From contig JACPNR010000002.1 in assembly GCA_016185395.1 (NCBI GenBank), positions 57,961 through 121,960 of the forward strand: a stretch of 64,000 nucleotides of DNA, read 5' to 3'. The translations under genes and the position numbers were made by a program. Origin of the DNA: Candidatus Korobacter versatilis (lineage in GTDB: Bacteria > Acidobacteriota > Terriglobia > Terriglobales > Acidobacteriaceae). Numbering within the stretch: the stretch's first letter is position 1; each line of letters starts with the position of its first letter. Shown one piece after another: positions 56,038 through 64,000 of this stretch. Below the pieces are notes generated by a model that did no database searches, was not told where the DNA came from, and was given only the letters and a program-made list of their open reading frames with translations.

Positions 56038-56724
56038 CTAATTCAGCATTTCTTCCGCGTACATCGTCCCCGCCGGATCGTCCTCGTGCTTGTAGTAGAC
56101 GTAGACGTCGCCGGGGTGCACCAGCACCCGCGCGCGCATCCTCTCGCGCTCGCCGGAGGTGTACTCGCCCTTGCGCAGCCGGTAATAGACGAAGTCCGCG
56201 GTGGCGACCTCAGGCACGCTGAGCTTCTCGCTCTCCGCGATGCAGAGCGCGGCGTTCGCCTCCCGCAGCTGCGCGTAGATCTTTTCCTGGAACCACGAGG
56301 CGTGCCGGAACTCGAACGCGAAGCGCATCGTCTTCGGCAGCGCGGGCAGGAATCCGCCCAGCAGCTCGCTGTCAGCCTTCAGGAAGGGCGGCAACTGGAA
56401 CAGCACGCATCCCATCTTCCCTGCCTCGCAAAACGGCTGCAGCGATTGCAGGAAGGCGCGCGTGGCGTCGCCCGCCTCGCGCAGCCGCTTGATGTGCGTG
56501 ATGTCCTGCGGCGCTTTGAAGGTGAAGCGGAAGTGCGCCGGCGTGGCGGCAAGCCACGAAGTCGCCAGCTTCTCCGTGACCCAGCGGCGGAAGGTGTAGT
56601 TCACCTCGACCGTGTTCAGCCGCGTGGCGTAGTACTCCAGGAATCTCTTCGACGCCAGCTTCGGCGGATAAAACGCCGGCTTCCACGAGGGATACGCCCA
56701 CCCGGATGTGCCTGCGAAGATCAT
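56038..56724 (-). CDS. DUF72 family protein
   Basis: 228 residues, ATG at 56724. Starts MIFAGTSGWAYPSWKPAFYP, the DUF72 hallmark, with FRFTFKAPQDITH, LFQLPPFLKADSELL, FEFRHASWF and VLVHPGDVYVYYKHEDDPAG. It is a TIM-barrel-like family of unknown reaction, often next to DNA-repair or nucleotide genes, as here (LigD polymerase 20 bases upstream, xer downstream). About 228 residues is normal. Confidence 0.88.
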   Translation of the reverse strand: MIFAGTSGWAYPSWKPAFYPPKLASKRFLEYYATRLNTVEVNYTFRRWVTEKLATSWLAATPAHFRFTFKAPQDITHIKRLREAGDATRAFLQSLQPFCEAGKMGCVLFQLPPFLKADSELLGGFLPALPKTMRFAFEFRHASWFQEKIYAQLREANAALCIAESEKLSVPEVATADFVYYRLRKGEYTSGERERMRARVLVHPGDVYVYYKHEDDPAGTMYAEEMLN

Positions 56725-56744
56725 GCGGGCGGAAATGATAGCAG

Positions 56745-57794
56745 CTAGCGCGCCTTGCGAGACTTCGTGCGCACGCCGGCCATCTTCGCGGCGCGCGCTT
56801 TCGCCGCCGCCGTCGGCTTCGGCGGCTTGCGCGTATCCATCTGAGCTTCGCCGATCAGCTCTTGCCGCAACGCGTCCAGCTTCTCGAGCGATGGCAGTTT
56901 CTGCTTGAGCTTGAGCACCGGCTCGAACAGGTCACCGAATTTCTCCACGCGTTTCAGCGTGTCGTCGGAAGTGAAGACCAGCACCTCGGCATCTTTCTTC
57001 TTCAAGCACTTCTCCACTTCGTCCCAGGTGATGGGCGTGGACACCGTCGGCCTGTCTTTCGCGCGCAGCGAATACACGTTGACGGTGGTCTTGTGATCGT
57101 CGTTCTGGCTCCAGTCCACGAAGATCTTGTTCGTGCGCAGCGACTTCTTCATCTCGCTGACGACTTTCTCCGGATGCGCCGCCTCCATCAGCCGCGCCAT
57201 CGCGTGCGCGAACGGCTTGCTCTGCTCGTAGGTCACGGCCGTATTCAGCGGAACGTACACCTGCATCCCCTTCGAGCCGGACGTCTTCGGGAACGCCTGC
57301 ATGCCAAAGCGCTCGAAGATGCCGCGCACCCAGAGCGCGACCTCGCAGCATTGGACAATATCTGCCGGCGGCCCGGGGTCGAGGTCGAACGCCAGCATGG
57401 TCGGCCGCTGCATCTCCGGAAACTTCGAGAGTGACGTGTGCAGCTCGAGGTCCGCAAGGTTCGACGTCCACACCAGCGTCGCCAGTTCGTTGCACAGCAC
57501 GTAGTCGATCCAGCGGTTGTTCCCCGCACTCCAGATGTGAGCCGTCTCCACCCAGTCTGGCCGGTGCTTGGGCGCGTTCTTCTCGTAGAAGTGGAAGCCG
57601 TTCACGCCTTCCGGATACCGCTTGAGCGTCAGCGGACGGTCCTTCAGGTGCGGCAGCGCGACCGGCGCGATGCGCGCGTAGTAGTCGATGACCTGCGCTT
57701 TCGTGAACCCCACCGCGGGATACAGCACCTTGTCGAGGTTCGACAGTGGCAGCGTCTTGCCCTGGATCTCTACGGACTCTTTCTTCCCCGCCAT
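56745..57794 (-). CDS. Stand-alone LigD-type polymerase/primase domain
   Basis: 349 residues from ATG at 57794 (MAGKKESVEIQGKTLP). AEP-fold active site: Asp137 and Asp139 in LAFDLDPG, Asp227 in IFVDWSQN, and the SGSKGMQVYVPL nucleotide motif. In most LigD polymerases the residue at Gln178 is His. It fills ends with ribonucleotides during Ku-dependent end joining. No ligase, nuclease or Ku gene is adjacent. The basic tail (KARAAKMAGVRTKSRKAR) may bind DNA. Confidence 0.88.
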   Translation of the reverse strand: MAGKKESVEIQGKTLPLSNLDKVLYPAVGFTKAQVIDYYARIAPVALPHLKDRPLTLKRYPEGVNGFHFYEKNAPKHRPDWVETAHIWSAGNNRWIDYVLCNELATLVWTSNLADLELHTSLSKFPEMQRPTMLAFDLDPGPPADIVQCCEVALWVRGIFERFGMQAFPKTSGSKGMQVYVPLNTAVTYEQSKPFAHAMARLMEAAHPEKVVSEMKKSLRTNKIFVDWSQNDDHKTTVNVYSLRAKDRPTVSTPITWDEVEKCLKKKDAEVLVFTSDDTLKRVEKFGDLFEPVLKLKQKLPSLEKLDALRQELIGEAQMDTRKPPKPTAAAKARAAKMAGVRTKSRKAR

Positions 57795-57937
57795 CGTTGC
57801 TCCGGAACGGACCCGCCCCTGCACGCTCCGATTCTGCCATGCCGCGCGCACGTTGCCATATGACGGCGGTGATTCTCGACCCCGCATTTCGACCGGCATG
57901 CCACAACACGCCATCCAGCAGCCACATCCAATGTCAG

Positions 57938-58780
57938 GTGGCGAATGGCGACAGACCGCTTCCCGTCTCCACCTCCGTGCAGCCCACGCTGCCCCCGGAG
58001 CAGCTCGCCTTCTTCCGGCAGGTCCTGGGGATGTTCAACGAGCAGGGCTTCCCCTACGTCGTCTCCGGCGCCTTCGCACTGCAGGAGCACACCGGCATCT
58101 TTCGCGATACCAAGGACCTCGACCTCTTCTGCACCCCCGCGACCGCATCCCAGGCGCTCGCCTTCCTGAAGACCAAGGGATTCCAGATCGAGGTCACCGA
58201 CCCCGTCTGGCTCGCCAAGGCGTGGCGCGGCGAGTTCTTCGTCGACCTCATCACCGGCATGTCGAACGGCGTCATCACGGTGGACGAATCGTGGATCGAG
58301 CGCGCGTATCCGGAAAAGGTCCTCGGCATTTCCGCGCGTGTGCTCGCTCCCGAGGAACTCATCGCGTCGAAGGTCTTCGTGGATTTCCGCGAGCGCTTCG
58401 ACGGCGCCGATATCGTGCACGTCCTCTTCGGGACCAAGGGCAAGCTCGACTGGCAGCGCCTGCTCAAGCTCATGGCCGGACACACCGAGCTGCTCTTCTG
58501 GCACCTCGTGCTCTTCCATTACGTCTACCCGGCGCACTCGCACTACGTTCCGCACGCGATCTGGGACGAGCTCATCGAGAACTTCACCCGCGACCTTTCC
58601 GAGCCGGACCAAAACGCGCAGTTCCGCGGCGCGCTGCTCGACGAACGGATGTTCGCCATCGACGTGAACGAGTGGGGACTCGCCAACCTGCTCGAGCAGG
58701 CGCGCGCCGCCAAGCGCCGGCGCATCACCGCGCCGAATCCCACAGACAATCCAGCCAAAGGTCCCGCCGAGGCCGCTTGA
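57938..58780 (+). CDS. Nucleotidyltransferase-fold protein
   Basis: About 280 residues; the start is uncertain (GTG 57938 taken; GTG 57977 and ATG 57857 also possible, none with a good ribosome site). PYVVSGAFALQEHTGIFRDTKDLDLF has the G-S/G-A-x...D-x-D pattern of minimal nucleotidyltransferases, with the second part ISARVLAPEELIASKVFVDF as in MNT/AbiEii-like proteins. Its partner and substrate are unknown; no antitoxin-like gene adjoins. It precedes the phosphoesterase gene by 25 bases. Confidence 0.7.
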   Translation: MANGDRPLPVSTSVQPTLPPEQLAFFRQVLGMFNEQGFPYVVSGAFALQEHTGIFRDTKDLDLFCTPATASQALAFLKTKGFQIEVTDPVWLAKAWRGEFFVDLITGMSNGVITVDESWIERAYPEKVLGISARVLAPEELIASKVFVDFRERFDGADIVHVLFGTKGKLDWQRLLKLMAGHTELLFWHLVLFHYVYPAHSHYVPHAIWDELIENFTRDLSEPDQNAQFRGALLDERMFAIDVNEWGLANLLEQARAAKRRRITAPNPTDNPAKGPAEAA

Positions 58781-58805
58781 GCCCGCCGCGCACGCTCCGA
58801 ACCAC

Positions 58806-59513
58806 ATGAGGATCGCCGCCATCGCCGACCTGCACTTCTCGCCGCAGAGGTACGACCTCATCCGCGAAGCGATGCAACGCGTGCGCGACGAAGCCGAAGT
58901 CCTCGTGCTCGCCGGCGACCTCACCAACTACGGCAAGCCCGAGGAGATGGAATCCTTGCTCAACGCGCTCGTGCGCCTGCGTATCCCCATCGTCGCCGTG
59001 CTCGGCAACCACGATTACGAATCGGGCAAGCAGGATGAGCTCATCAAGATGATGACCACCGAGGGCATCAAGGTCCTCGATGGCACCGGCTACGAACGTG
59101 ACGGCGTTGGCTTTGCGGGGACGAAGGGCTTCCTCGGCGGCTTCGGCCGCGGCGTGCTCACCTCGTTCGGCGAGCCCGAGGTCAAGCAGTTCGTGCAGGC
59201 GTCCCTCGACGAGACCATGAAGCTCGAGCGCGCGCTCATGCAACTGCGAGCGGAGAAACGCGTGGTCGTCATCCACTACTCGCCCATCCTTGACACGGTG
59301 CGCGGCGAACCCGAGCAGATCTACCCCTACCTCGGCAGCTCGCGCCTCGCCGAGGTCATCGACCGCCACGGCGCGAACCTCGTCATCCACGGACACGCCC
59401 ACCACGGTGCGCCCGACGGCAAGACCACCGCCGGCATCCCCGTGCACAACGTCGCGCTCATGGTGAACCAGTCGCAGCAGCCGCCCTGCGTCTACCGCGT
59501 CTTCGAGATCTAA
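58806..59513 (+). CDS. Calcineurin-like metallophosphoesterase
   Basis: 235 residues, ATG at 58806. Motifs in order: ADLHFSP, LAGDLTNYG, VLGNHDYE, VVIHYSP and VIHGHAHHGAP, giving the complete two-metal site. Cytoplasmic (no signal peptide). Substrate unknown; closest in form to small YfcE/YmdB-like phosphodiesterases. Downstream of the nucleotidyltransferase gene, possibly as a modify/demodify pair, which is inference. Confidence 0.85.
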   Translation: MRIAAIADLHFSPQRYDLIREAMQRVRDEAEVLVLAGDLTNYGKPEEMESLLNALVRLRIPIVAVLGNHDYESGKQDELIKMMTTEGIKVLDGTGYERDGVGFAGTKGFLGGFGRGVLTSFGEPEVKQFVQASLDETMKLERALMQLRAEKRVVVIHYSPILDTVRGEPEQIYPYLGSSRLAEVIDRHGANLVIHGHAHHGAPDGKTTAGIPVHNVALMVNQSQQPPCVYRVFEI

Positions 59514-59554
59514 GCAGCGCCGGCGTCTCCTGCCGCTGGATTGGCGCTTACCGG

Positions 59555-60928
59555 ATGCTCGTGAGACGATGTCGCCGCATGCTTCCCTGGCCCTTACGCC
59601 GCGACCCTCCCGGCCCCATCATGACGCTCTGGGGCAGCATCCCCCGCTTCCGGCATGACCCCCTCGGCTTCCTCACCAGCACCGCGCGCCGCTATCCCGA
59701 CCTCGCACACTTCCGCCTCGGACTCACCGACCTCTACCTCGTCAGCAGCCCCCACCTGCTCAAGGAAGTCCTCTTCACCCTCACCCCGAAGGTCCACAAG
59801 GGGCCGCTCCTGCAGCGCGCCAAGCGCATCCTCGGGAACGGCCTGCTCACCAGCGAGGACGCCTTCTACCTGCGCCAGCGCAAGCTCATCGCCCCGGCCT
59901 TCCACCGCGAGCACATTCGTAACTACGCGGCGACGATGGTGGAAGAGACCGAAGTCCATCAGCGCGGTTGGAAGGCTGGCGCCGTGGTCGACGTCCACGC
60001 CGAGATGCAGCAGCTCACCATGGTCATCACCGGCAAACTCCTGTTCGGCAGCGAGGTGCGCGAGGAATCCGGCGAGATCTCCGCCGCGCTCAACGACCTG
60101 GTCGCCTTCGATGAGAAGTATTTTCCCTGGTCGGCGCTCATCGAGCGCCTTCCCCTCCCGCTCTCCCGCCGCCTGCAGCGGGCGCGCGCGCGGCTGGACG
60201 CGACCGTCTACAAAATGATCGCCGCGCGGCGCGCCGACCCCGGCGCCGCTTCTCGCCACGACTTCCTCTCCATGCTGCTGCACGCGCGCGACGCCGAAGA
60301 CCCCTCCGCCCGCATGAGCGACGAGCAGTTGCGCGACGAGTGCATGACCTTCTTCCTCGCCGGCCACGAGACCACCGCCAACGCCCTGGCCTGGACGTCG
60401 TACCTGCTTGCCCGCCATCCCGAAGTGCAGCAGCGGCTCCAGGCTGAACTCGCACAGAACCTTGCCGGCGGCCCGCCCCATGCCGCGGACCTCGCCCGCC
60501 TTCCCTACCTCGAGATGGTCCTCTACGAAAGCCTGCGCCTGTATCCGCCCGTCTGGACCATCGCCCGCCGCCCACAGGAAGACATCAAGCTCGGCGGCTT
60601 CGAGGTGCGCAAGGGCTCCGTCATCATCATGCCGCAGTGGGTCATGCACCGTGACCCGCGCTTCTTCCCCGACCCCGAGCGCTTCGATCCCGAACGCTGG
60701 ACGCCGGAAGCCCGCGCCGCCCGCCCCAAGCATTCCTTCTTCGGATTCAGTGCCGGGCTGCGCCAGTGCATCGGCGCCGACATGGCCATCATGGAATCGA
60801 GCATCGTCCTCGCCATGGTGCTGCAGCGCTGGGGCCTCTCGCCGGCGGACGACCGCACCGTCGCCCCCAACGCCACCCTCACCTTGCGCCCGAAGCACCC
60901 GGTAAAAGTCCGCCTCCAGGCGCGCTAA
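59555..60928 (+). CDS. Cytochrome P450
   Basis: 457 residues from ATG 59555 (ATG 59579 equally plausible). I-helix oxygen-activation motif GHETTANAL at 270-278, K-helix YESLRLYPP, and heme-binding FSAGLRQCIG with Cys405. N-terminus begins with a proline-rich PPGPIMTLWG but no membrane anchor. It should hydroxylate a hydrophobic substrate with electrons from ferredoxin; the ferredoxin at 763 is distant and no reductase is adjacent. Confidence 0.92.
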   Translation: MLVRRCRRMLPWPLRRDPPGPIMTLWGSIPRFRHDPLGFLTSTARRYPDLAHFRLGLTDLYLVSSPHLLKEVLFTLTPKVHKGPLLQRAKRILGNGLLTSEDAFYLRQRKLIAPAFHREHIRNYAATMVEETEVHQRGWKAGAVVDVHAEMQQLTMVITGKLLFGSEVREESGEISAALNDLVAFDEKYFPWSALIERLPLPLSRRLQRARARLDATVYKMIAARRADPGAASRHDFLSMLLHARDAEDPSARMSDEQLRDECMTFFLAGHETTANALAWTSYLLARHPEVQQRLQAELAQNLAGGPPHAADLARLPYLEMVLYESLRLYPPVWTIARRPQEDIKLGGFEVRKGSVIIMPQWVMHRDPRFFPDPERFDPERWTPEARAARPKHSFFGFSAGLRQCIGADMAIMESSIVLAMVLQRWGLSPADDRTVAPNATLTLRPKHPVKVRLQAR

Positions 60929-61005
60929 CCGCCACGCTGCCAACCCGTCAGAAAGAAGGAACCCGGCCGCATCGACCTCCGTATCTACCACTGGAGAGAA
61001 CCGCC

Positions 61006-61806
61006 ATGCGCACAAGACTGCTGGTCGTCTTCGTCCTCGCCGTTGCCTTCACCGCCCTGGCCCACGCCGACACTTGGAACAAGCGCTACGCCGTGACCGG
61101 CGTGCCCAACGTCTACCTCAAGACCGGCGACGGCAACATCCAGGTCACGACCACCGATTCGCCCGAAGTCACCGTGCACGTCACCACCGACGGCTATCGC
61201 ATCGCCGACGACGACATCACCATCCAGGAATCGCAGAGTGGCCAGAATGTGAGCGTCGAGTTGCGCATGCCGTACTCCGGCCGGTTCTGCATCGGCTTCT
61301 GCTACCGCCGCATCGAGGTGGAAGTCCGCGTCCCCCGCCACTCCAACCTCGACCTCAATACCACCGACGGCAGCATCGAGGCCTCGGGCGTCACCGGCGA
61401 CTTCCATCTCCACACCGGCGATGGTCACATGGAGCTGAGCGGGCTCGATGGCTCCCTCGTCGCCTCCTCGGGCGACGGACACATCAACGCCGACGGCCGC
61501 TTCGATCGCCTTGAACTGCAGAGTGGCGATGGCCGCATCGAAGCCGAAGCCCGCCGCGGGTCACGTATCTCCTCGCCGTGGCGTCTGCGCAGTGGCGATG
61601 GCGCCATCCGCCTCAGTGTCCCAGACGAGTTCGGCGCCGAACTGGAAGCCACCACCGGCGATGGCTCCATCGACATCGATTTCCCCATCACCACGGACGG
61701 CTCCCGCCATCGCCGCGAATCCCGTGTCTACGGCAAGATGAACGGCGGCGGCGGCCTGCTCGAGCTCCACACCGGCGACGGCAGCATCCGCGTCAGCCGC
61801 CTCTAA
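61006..61806 (+). CDS. Secreted DUF4097-like beta-solenoid protein with GDG repeats
   Basis: 266 residues, ATG at 61006 behind GGAGAGAA. Signal peptide 1-21 (VLAVAFTALAHA). At least eight turns carry (S/T)(G/T)DG followed by a beta strand: TGDGNIQV, TTDGSIEA, TGDGHMEL, SGDGHINA, SGDGRIEA, SGDGAIRL, TGDGSIDI, TGDGSIRV. This is the DUF4097 pattern, a right-handed beta-solenoid seen in envelope proteins. Two Cys (CIGFC) sit in one loop. Role unknown, perhaps adhesion or envelope structure. Confidence 0.75.
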   Translation: MRTRLLVVFVLAVAFTALAHADTWNKRYAVTGVPNVYLKTGDGNIQVTTTDSPEVTVHVTTDGYRIADDDITIQESQSGQNVSVELRMPYSGRFCIGFCYRRIEVEVRVPRHSNLDLNTTDGSIEASGVTGDFHLHTGDGHMELSGLDGSLVASSGDGHINADGRFDRLELQSGDGRIEAEARRGSRISSPWRLRSGDGAIRLSVPDEFGAELEATTGDGSIDIDFPITTDGSRHRRESRVYGKMNGGGGLLELHTGDGSIRVSRL

Positions 61807-61887
61807 GCGGCGGCCTCGTCAAGAGAATTAGACAACTGAGCGGGTGGCACACAATGGACCATTGCCTGTGATGTCGCAGAACGGGAC

Positions 61888-63144
61888 TTGGGGCATGTCG
61901 TGGGCTATGATCGCTTTGCCAACATGACGCAGCAGAACCTCACCGGCGGCACGACAACCGCGTACATACTTTCCGGCTTCAAGGTCATCGCCGAGTACAC
62001 GGGCTCGACGCCCGCGCTCTCGCAGGAATACGTCTACGCCGGCGGCTCGCTGCTCGCCACGCTCGACTCCAGCGGCACACCGACTTACCGCCACATGGAC
62101 CACCTCTCCGCCCGCCTCGAGACCGACGCCAGCGCCAACGTCACGCGCACCTTCGGCCACTTCCCCTACGGCGAGACGTGGTACGAGACCGGCGCCGCTT
62201 CGCGGCAGAAGTTCACCACCTACGAGCGCGATACCGAGAGCGCCCTCGACTACGCCAACGCGCGCTCCTTCATTCCACGGCTGGGACGATTCCTGACCGC
62301 CGATCCGCTCGCGGGAAGCATCGGCGATCCGCAGACGCTCGGCCGCTACGCTTATACTGCGGGAGATCCCATTAACTTGAGCGACCCGACCGGCATGATG
62401 ACCTGCGATCTCGCCACCACCATCGAGCAGAAGGCGGCATGCCTGCTGGCGAACCAGGATGGCCCCGCGGGTGGAGGTGGGTTCGGCTGCGCCCCCTGGG
62501 ACGCATCGTGTAGCAGCTCCGGTTTCTCGTACTACAACCCGAACATCGCCCTGTCGGCCGGTGAACTGGGTTACATGGTGACTAACAAAGTGGGAATGCG
62601 ACTGGGCTTCGTTTGGGCCCCGTCCGTTCAAAGCCAAAGCGACGACGGCACCATTTCCATTACAACGGGCTATTGGAAGCTCGTCTCGCTTGGCCCCGAC
62701 CTCTCGAACATGGCTTACATCAGCGCCGCTCCAGCCGCAAACAATGAGAGCTACGCTTGGACCTTCACCAAGGCGTTCTTCAAGAACTTCAGTCTGAAGG
62801 CTGTATACAACAGCTTCGGAGAGGGAGGCTGCGACCGGCTCATGGCTGAGACCTTCGCCGATGCTTTCAATCCCCTTCCTGGCGACGGTGTCGGCCCCGG
62901 CGACGTTGCTGAGCTAGGGCCTAAAGCGGTGGCCGGAGCGGGCCAAGCGGCTGCATCCGCGTACAGCGTTTATCAAGGACTGTCCGTCCCACTCAGGTCA
63001 AGCATATATCGTGGTCTGCAATCCAGCACCTACGGCTACGCGGGGGCTGTGGAAGAGGCCGCACCCTATGCGGTCGTTGTGTACGCTGGGGGAAACGCTC
63101 TTTATATGGCTGGATCGGCGGCCTACAACGGGGAGTGTCATTGA
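61888..63144 (+). CDS. 5'-truncated Rhs-repeat protein tip with unknown C-terminal domain
   Basis: 418 residues from TTG 61888; the frame opens only at 61840, after a stop, and the first codons are already mid-repeat (YDRFANMTQQNL). Residues ~110-165 are the Rhs core (DYANARSFIPRLGRFLTADP, RYAYTAGDPINLSDPTG). The last ~250 residues are a variable tip with no family I recognise, in the position where Rhs toxins carry an effector. The front of the polymorphic protein is missing, so this is probably a displaced (orphan) tip rather than a working gene. Confidence 0.7.
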   Translation: MGHVVGYDRFANMTQQNLTGGTTTAYILSGFKVIAEYTGSTPALSQEYVYAGGSLLATLDSSGTPTYRHMDHLSARLETDASANVTRTFGHFPYGETWYETGAASRQKFTTYERDTESALDYANARSFIPRLGRFLTADPLAGSIGDPQTLGRYAYTAGDPINLSDPTGMMTCDLATTIEQKAACLLANQDGPAGGGGFGCAPWDASCSSSGFSYYNPNIALSAGELGYMVTNKVGMRLGFVWAPSVQSQSDDGTISITTGYWKLVSLGPDLSNMAYISAAPAANNESYAWTFTKAFFKNFSLKAVYNSFGEGGCDRLMAETFADAFNPLPGDGVGPGDVAELGPKAVAGAGQAAASAYSVYQGLSVPLRSSIYRGLQSSTYGYAGAVEEAAPYAVVVYAGGNALYMAGSAAYNGECH

Positions 63145-63518
63145 GCGAGATGACTTTGGGAAAGATCGTTCAGCGGTTCTTCCTGTATGTCGGGATCGCG
63201 CTAGCAGTTTTGGCGGTCTTCGCCGCTGTTATTGTTCTTAGCAAAGGTGCGAAACTTCCGTCAGGATGGCTGGCGCTCGGGGTGTTCACTTTTTGTCTCT
63301 TCTGGATAACCATCAGGCAGTCGAGAGCGTATTGGAGCCGTCCAGGCTTTTGGTTGGCGACTGCCGGCCTGCTGGTGGTTCACCTGCTGCTGTTTATCGC
63401 GATTCTGGGTGGGTATCCTCAGTGGCGCGGAATATGGTTTGTGCCCGTCATCATTGCTGAGGGTGGGTTGTTCGGGGCAATTCTGTACCTGCTCTTCGGA
63501 GAGCGTAAACGTCAGTAG
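63141..63518 (+). CDS. Four-span membrane protein coupled to the Rhs tip, candidate immunity protein
   Basis: 125 residues from TTG 63141, which overlaps the Rhs stop codon (TTGA) and has GGGGAG six bases upstream. Four hydrophobic segments (FFLYVGIALAVLAVFAAVIV, LALGVFTFCLFWITI, LATAGLLVVHLLLFIAILGG, VPVIIAEGGLFGAILYLLF). Immunity genes directly follow Rhs effector tips, so position suggests protection against it; sequence alone does not prove this. Confidence 0.6.
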   Translation: MSEMTLGKIVQRFFLYVGIALAVLAVFAAVIVLSKGAKLPSGWLALGVFTFCLFWITIRQSRAYWSRPGFWLATAGLLVVHLLLFIAILGGYPQWRGIWFVPVIIAEGGLFGAILYLLFGERKRQ

Positions 63519-63579
63519 CCGCAAACAACGGCACTCAACAACCCTCACAAACTTCTGAGCGACTAATGCGCCTAAAGAA

Positions 63580-63681
63580 TGACCTGCCCCCCGAAAACTG
63601 GTCCACGTAGAATGACACTTTTTCCCTCAACCAGTGAGAGTGACCTGCCCCCCGTTTCTGGTCCAGTCATAATGACACTTT
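63580..63681. repeat. Two copies of a TGACCTGCCCCCCG element
   Basis: 63580-63621 and 63641-63681 both start TGACCTGCCCCCCG, contain TGGTCCA, and end AATGACACTTT. TGA-CCCC-...-TGG ends resemble terminal repeats of IS3-group elements, so these may be solo ends left after transposition. No transposase is present. Confidence 0.6.
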
Positions 63682-63696
63682 ATCCGCATTTTGTTC

Positions 63697-63784
63697 GGCG
63701 GGTGGCCCACCCTTTCCATGATTCCAGACCTCTTGAGGGTGGCGGGTGGCCCACCCTTTCCATGATTCCAGACCTCTTGAGGGT
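63697..63784. repeat. Perfect 44-bp tandem duplication
   Basis: The unit GGCGGGTGGCCCACCCTTTC... ending CTCTTGAGGGT occurs at 63697-63740 and again, identical, at 63741-63784. It contains the palindrome GGGTGGCCCACCC. Confidence 0.9.
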
Positions 63785-63980
63785 GCCCCATCCTTTGCGA
63801 CGCGGGTCTTGGCGGCGCAAAGGGTGGGCGCCGACGGCATCGCAAGCCTGGCGGGTGGCCGGGTGCCCCACCCAAGTAGGCGGCGGGGCGGGTGGCCTAC
63901 CCTAACTGAGGGTGCCCCATCCTTTGCGCGGCGTGGTTTTGGCCGCGCAAAGGGTGGGCGCCGACGGCATCGCCACCCTG
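63785..63980. repeat. Two copies of a ~66-bp hairpin repeat
   Basis: 63785-63850 and 63914-63980 both run from GCCCCATCCTTTGCG through CAAAGGGTGGGCGCCGACGG to a CTG end. In the second copy CCTTTGCGCGGC and GCCGCGCAAAGG form a perfect 12-bp stem; in the first the stem bases differ but still pair. Between them lies GGGTGCCCCACCC and more GGGTGGCC. No gene is seen from 63519 to the end. Confidence 0.75.
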
Positions 63981-64000
63981 TTCTGGAAATAGAACAGACC

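Noticed and set aside
58806..59513. Phosphoesterase plus nucleotidyltransferase as a defined toxin-antitoxin pair
   Set aside because: The spacing and orientation allow it, but neither protein matches a known antitoxin or toxin closely enough.

Overview
This 64 kb window is high-G+C chromosomal DNA from a Gram-negative bacterium, most likely an acidobacterium (Terriglobia/Koribacter-like). The pointers are a von Willebrand A protein of the acidobacterial 'VWFA-related' type, a type II secretin carrying a C-terminal cohesin domain, an Hfq-like protein with a long N-terminus, and intergenic repeats of a kind common in that phylum. The assignment is inference; there is no rRNA or other marker here to fix it, and I found no tRNA, rRNA or CRISPR array.

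Layout. 0-9 kb: mostly minus-strand housekeeping genes (recO start, MmcQ/YjbR, ferredoxin, an aconitase-family enzyme, response regulator, inositol phosphatase, Hfq, VWFA protein, MoaD-MoaE fusion) plus a plus-strand zinc-ribbon/rhomboid/TPR protein. 9.1-12.7 kb: tig-clpP-clpX, a protein-folding and proteolysis operon with a good sigma70-type promoter and a hairpin terminator. 14.4-17.0 kb: a lower-G+C accessory island with a Doc-like toxin and an unfamiliar 55-residue partner, an HNH endonuclease and a gene interrupted by an amber codon. 17-26 kb: lon, engB, an M1 aminopeptidase and the histidine-degradation pair hutU-hutI. 26-31.7 kb: secreted proteins and a type II secretion/pilus cluster (secretin, two pseudopilins and a lipoprotein that looks like a pseudopilin with its helix replaced). 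31.8-44.4 kb: smpB, pepA, tnaA, argS, larC-metG, a TatD hydrolase, yajQ, a polyprenyl synthase and a CYTH protein. 44.4-57.8 kb: a GT39-type glycosyltransferase, secA, sodC, a three-part acyl-activating/ACP/acyltransferase protein, tandem xer recombinases, a DUF72 protein and a stand-alone LigD polymerase. 57.9-64 kb: nucleotidyltransferase, phosphoesterase, cytochrome P450, a GDG-repeat secreted protein, a 5'-truncated Rhs tip with a coupled membrane protein, and a block of nested repeats.

The most unusual thing is the intergenic DNA. Many gaps hold short arrays with a strict period of 7 or 8 bases. The unit differs from array to array (GTCTTCA, GTGGCTA, GCTTTCC, GGTTTCC, CTGGTAC, CACGGAGG, CACAGAGA, CGCGGAGG and others). 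They often begin at or next to a stop codon, and many fold into hairpins whose two arms carry the same unit variants in the same order. Other palindromes (GGTAGAGACG-type; a 23-bp GTAGCG-type) occur both between genes and inside reading frames, where they are translated (hutI tail, larC and xerD inserts, xerD tail, pseudopilin leader). I know of no function for them; they are the main candidate here for something undescribed.
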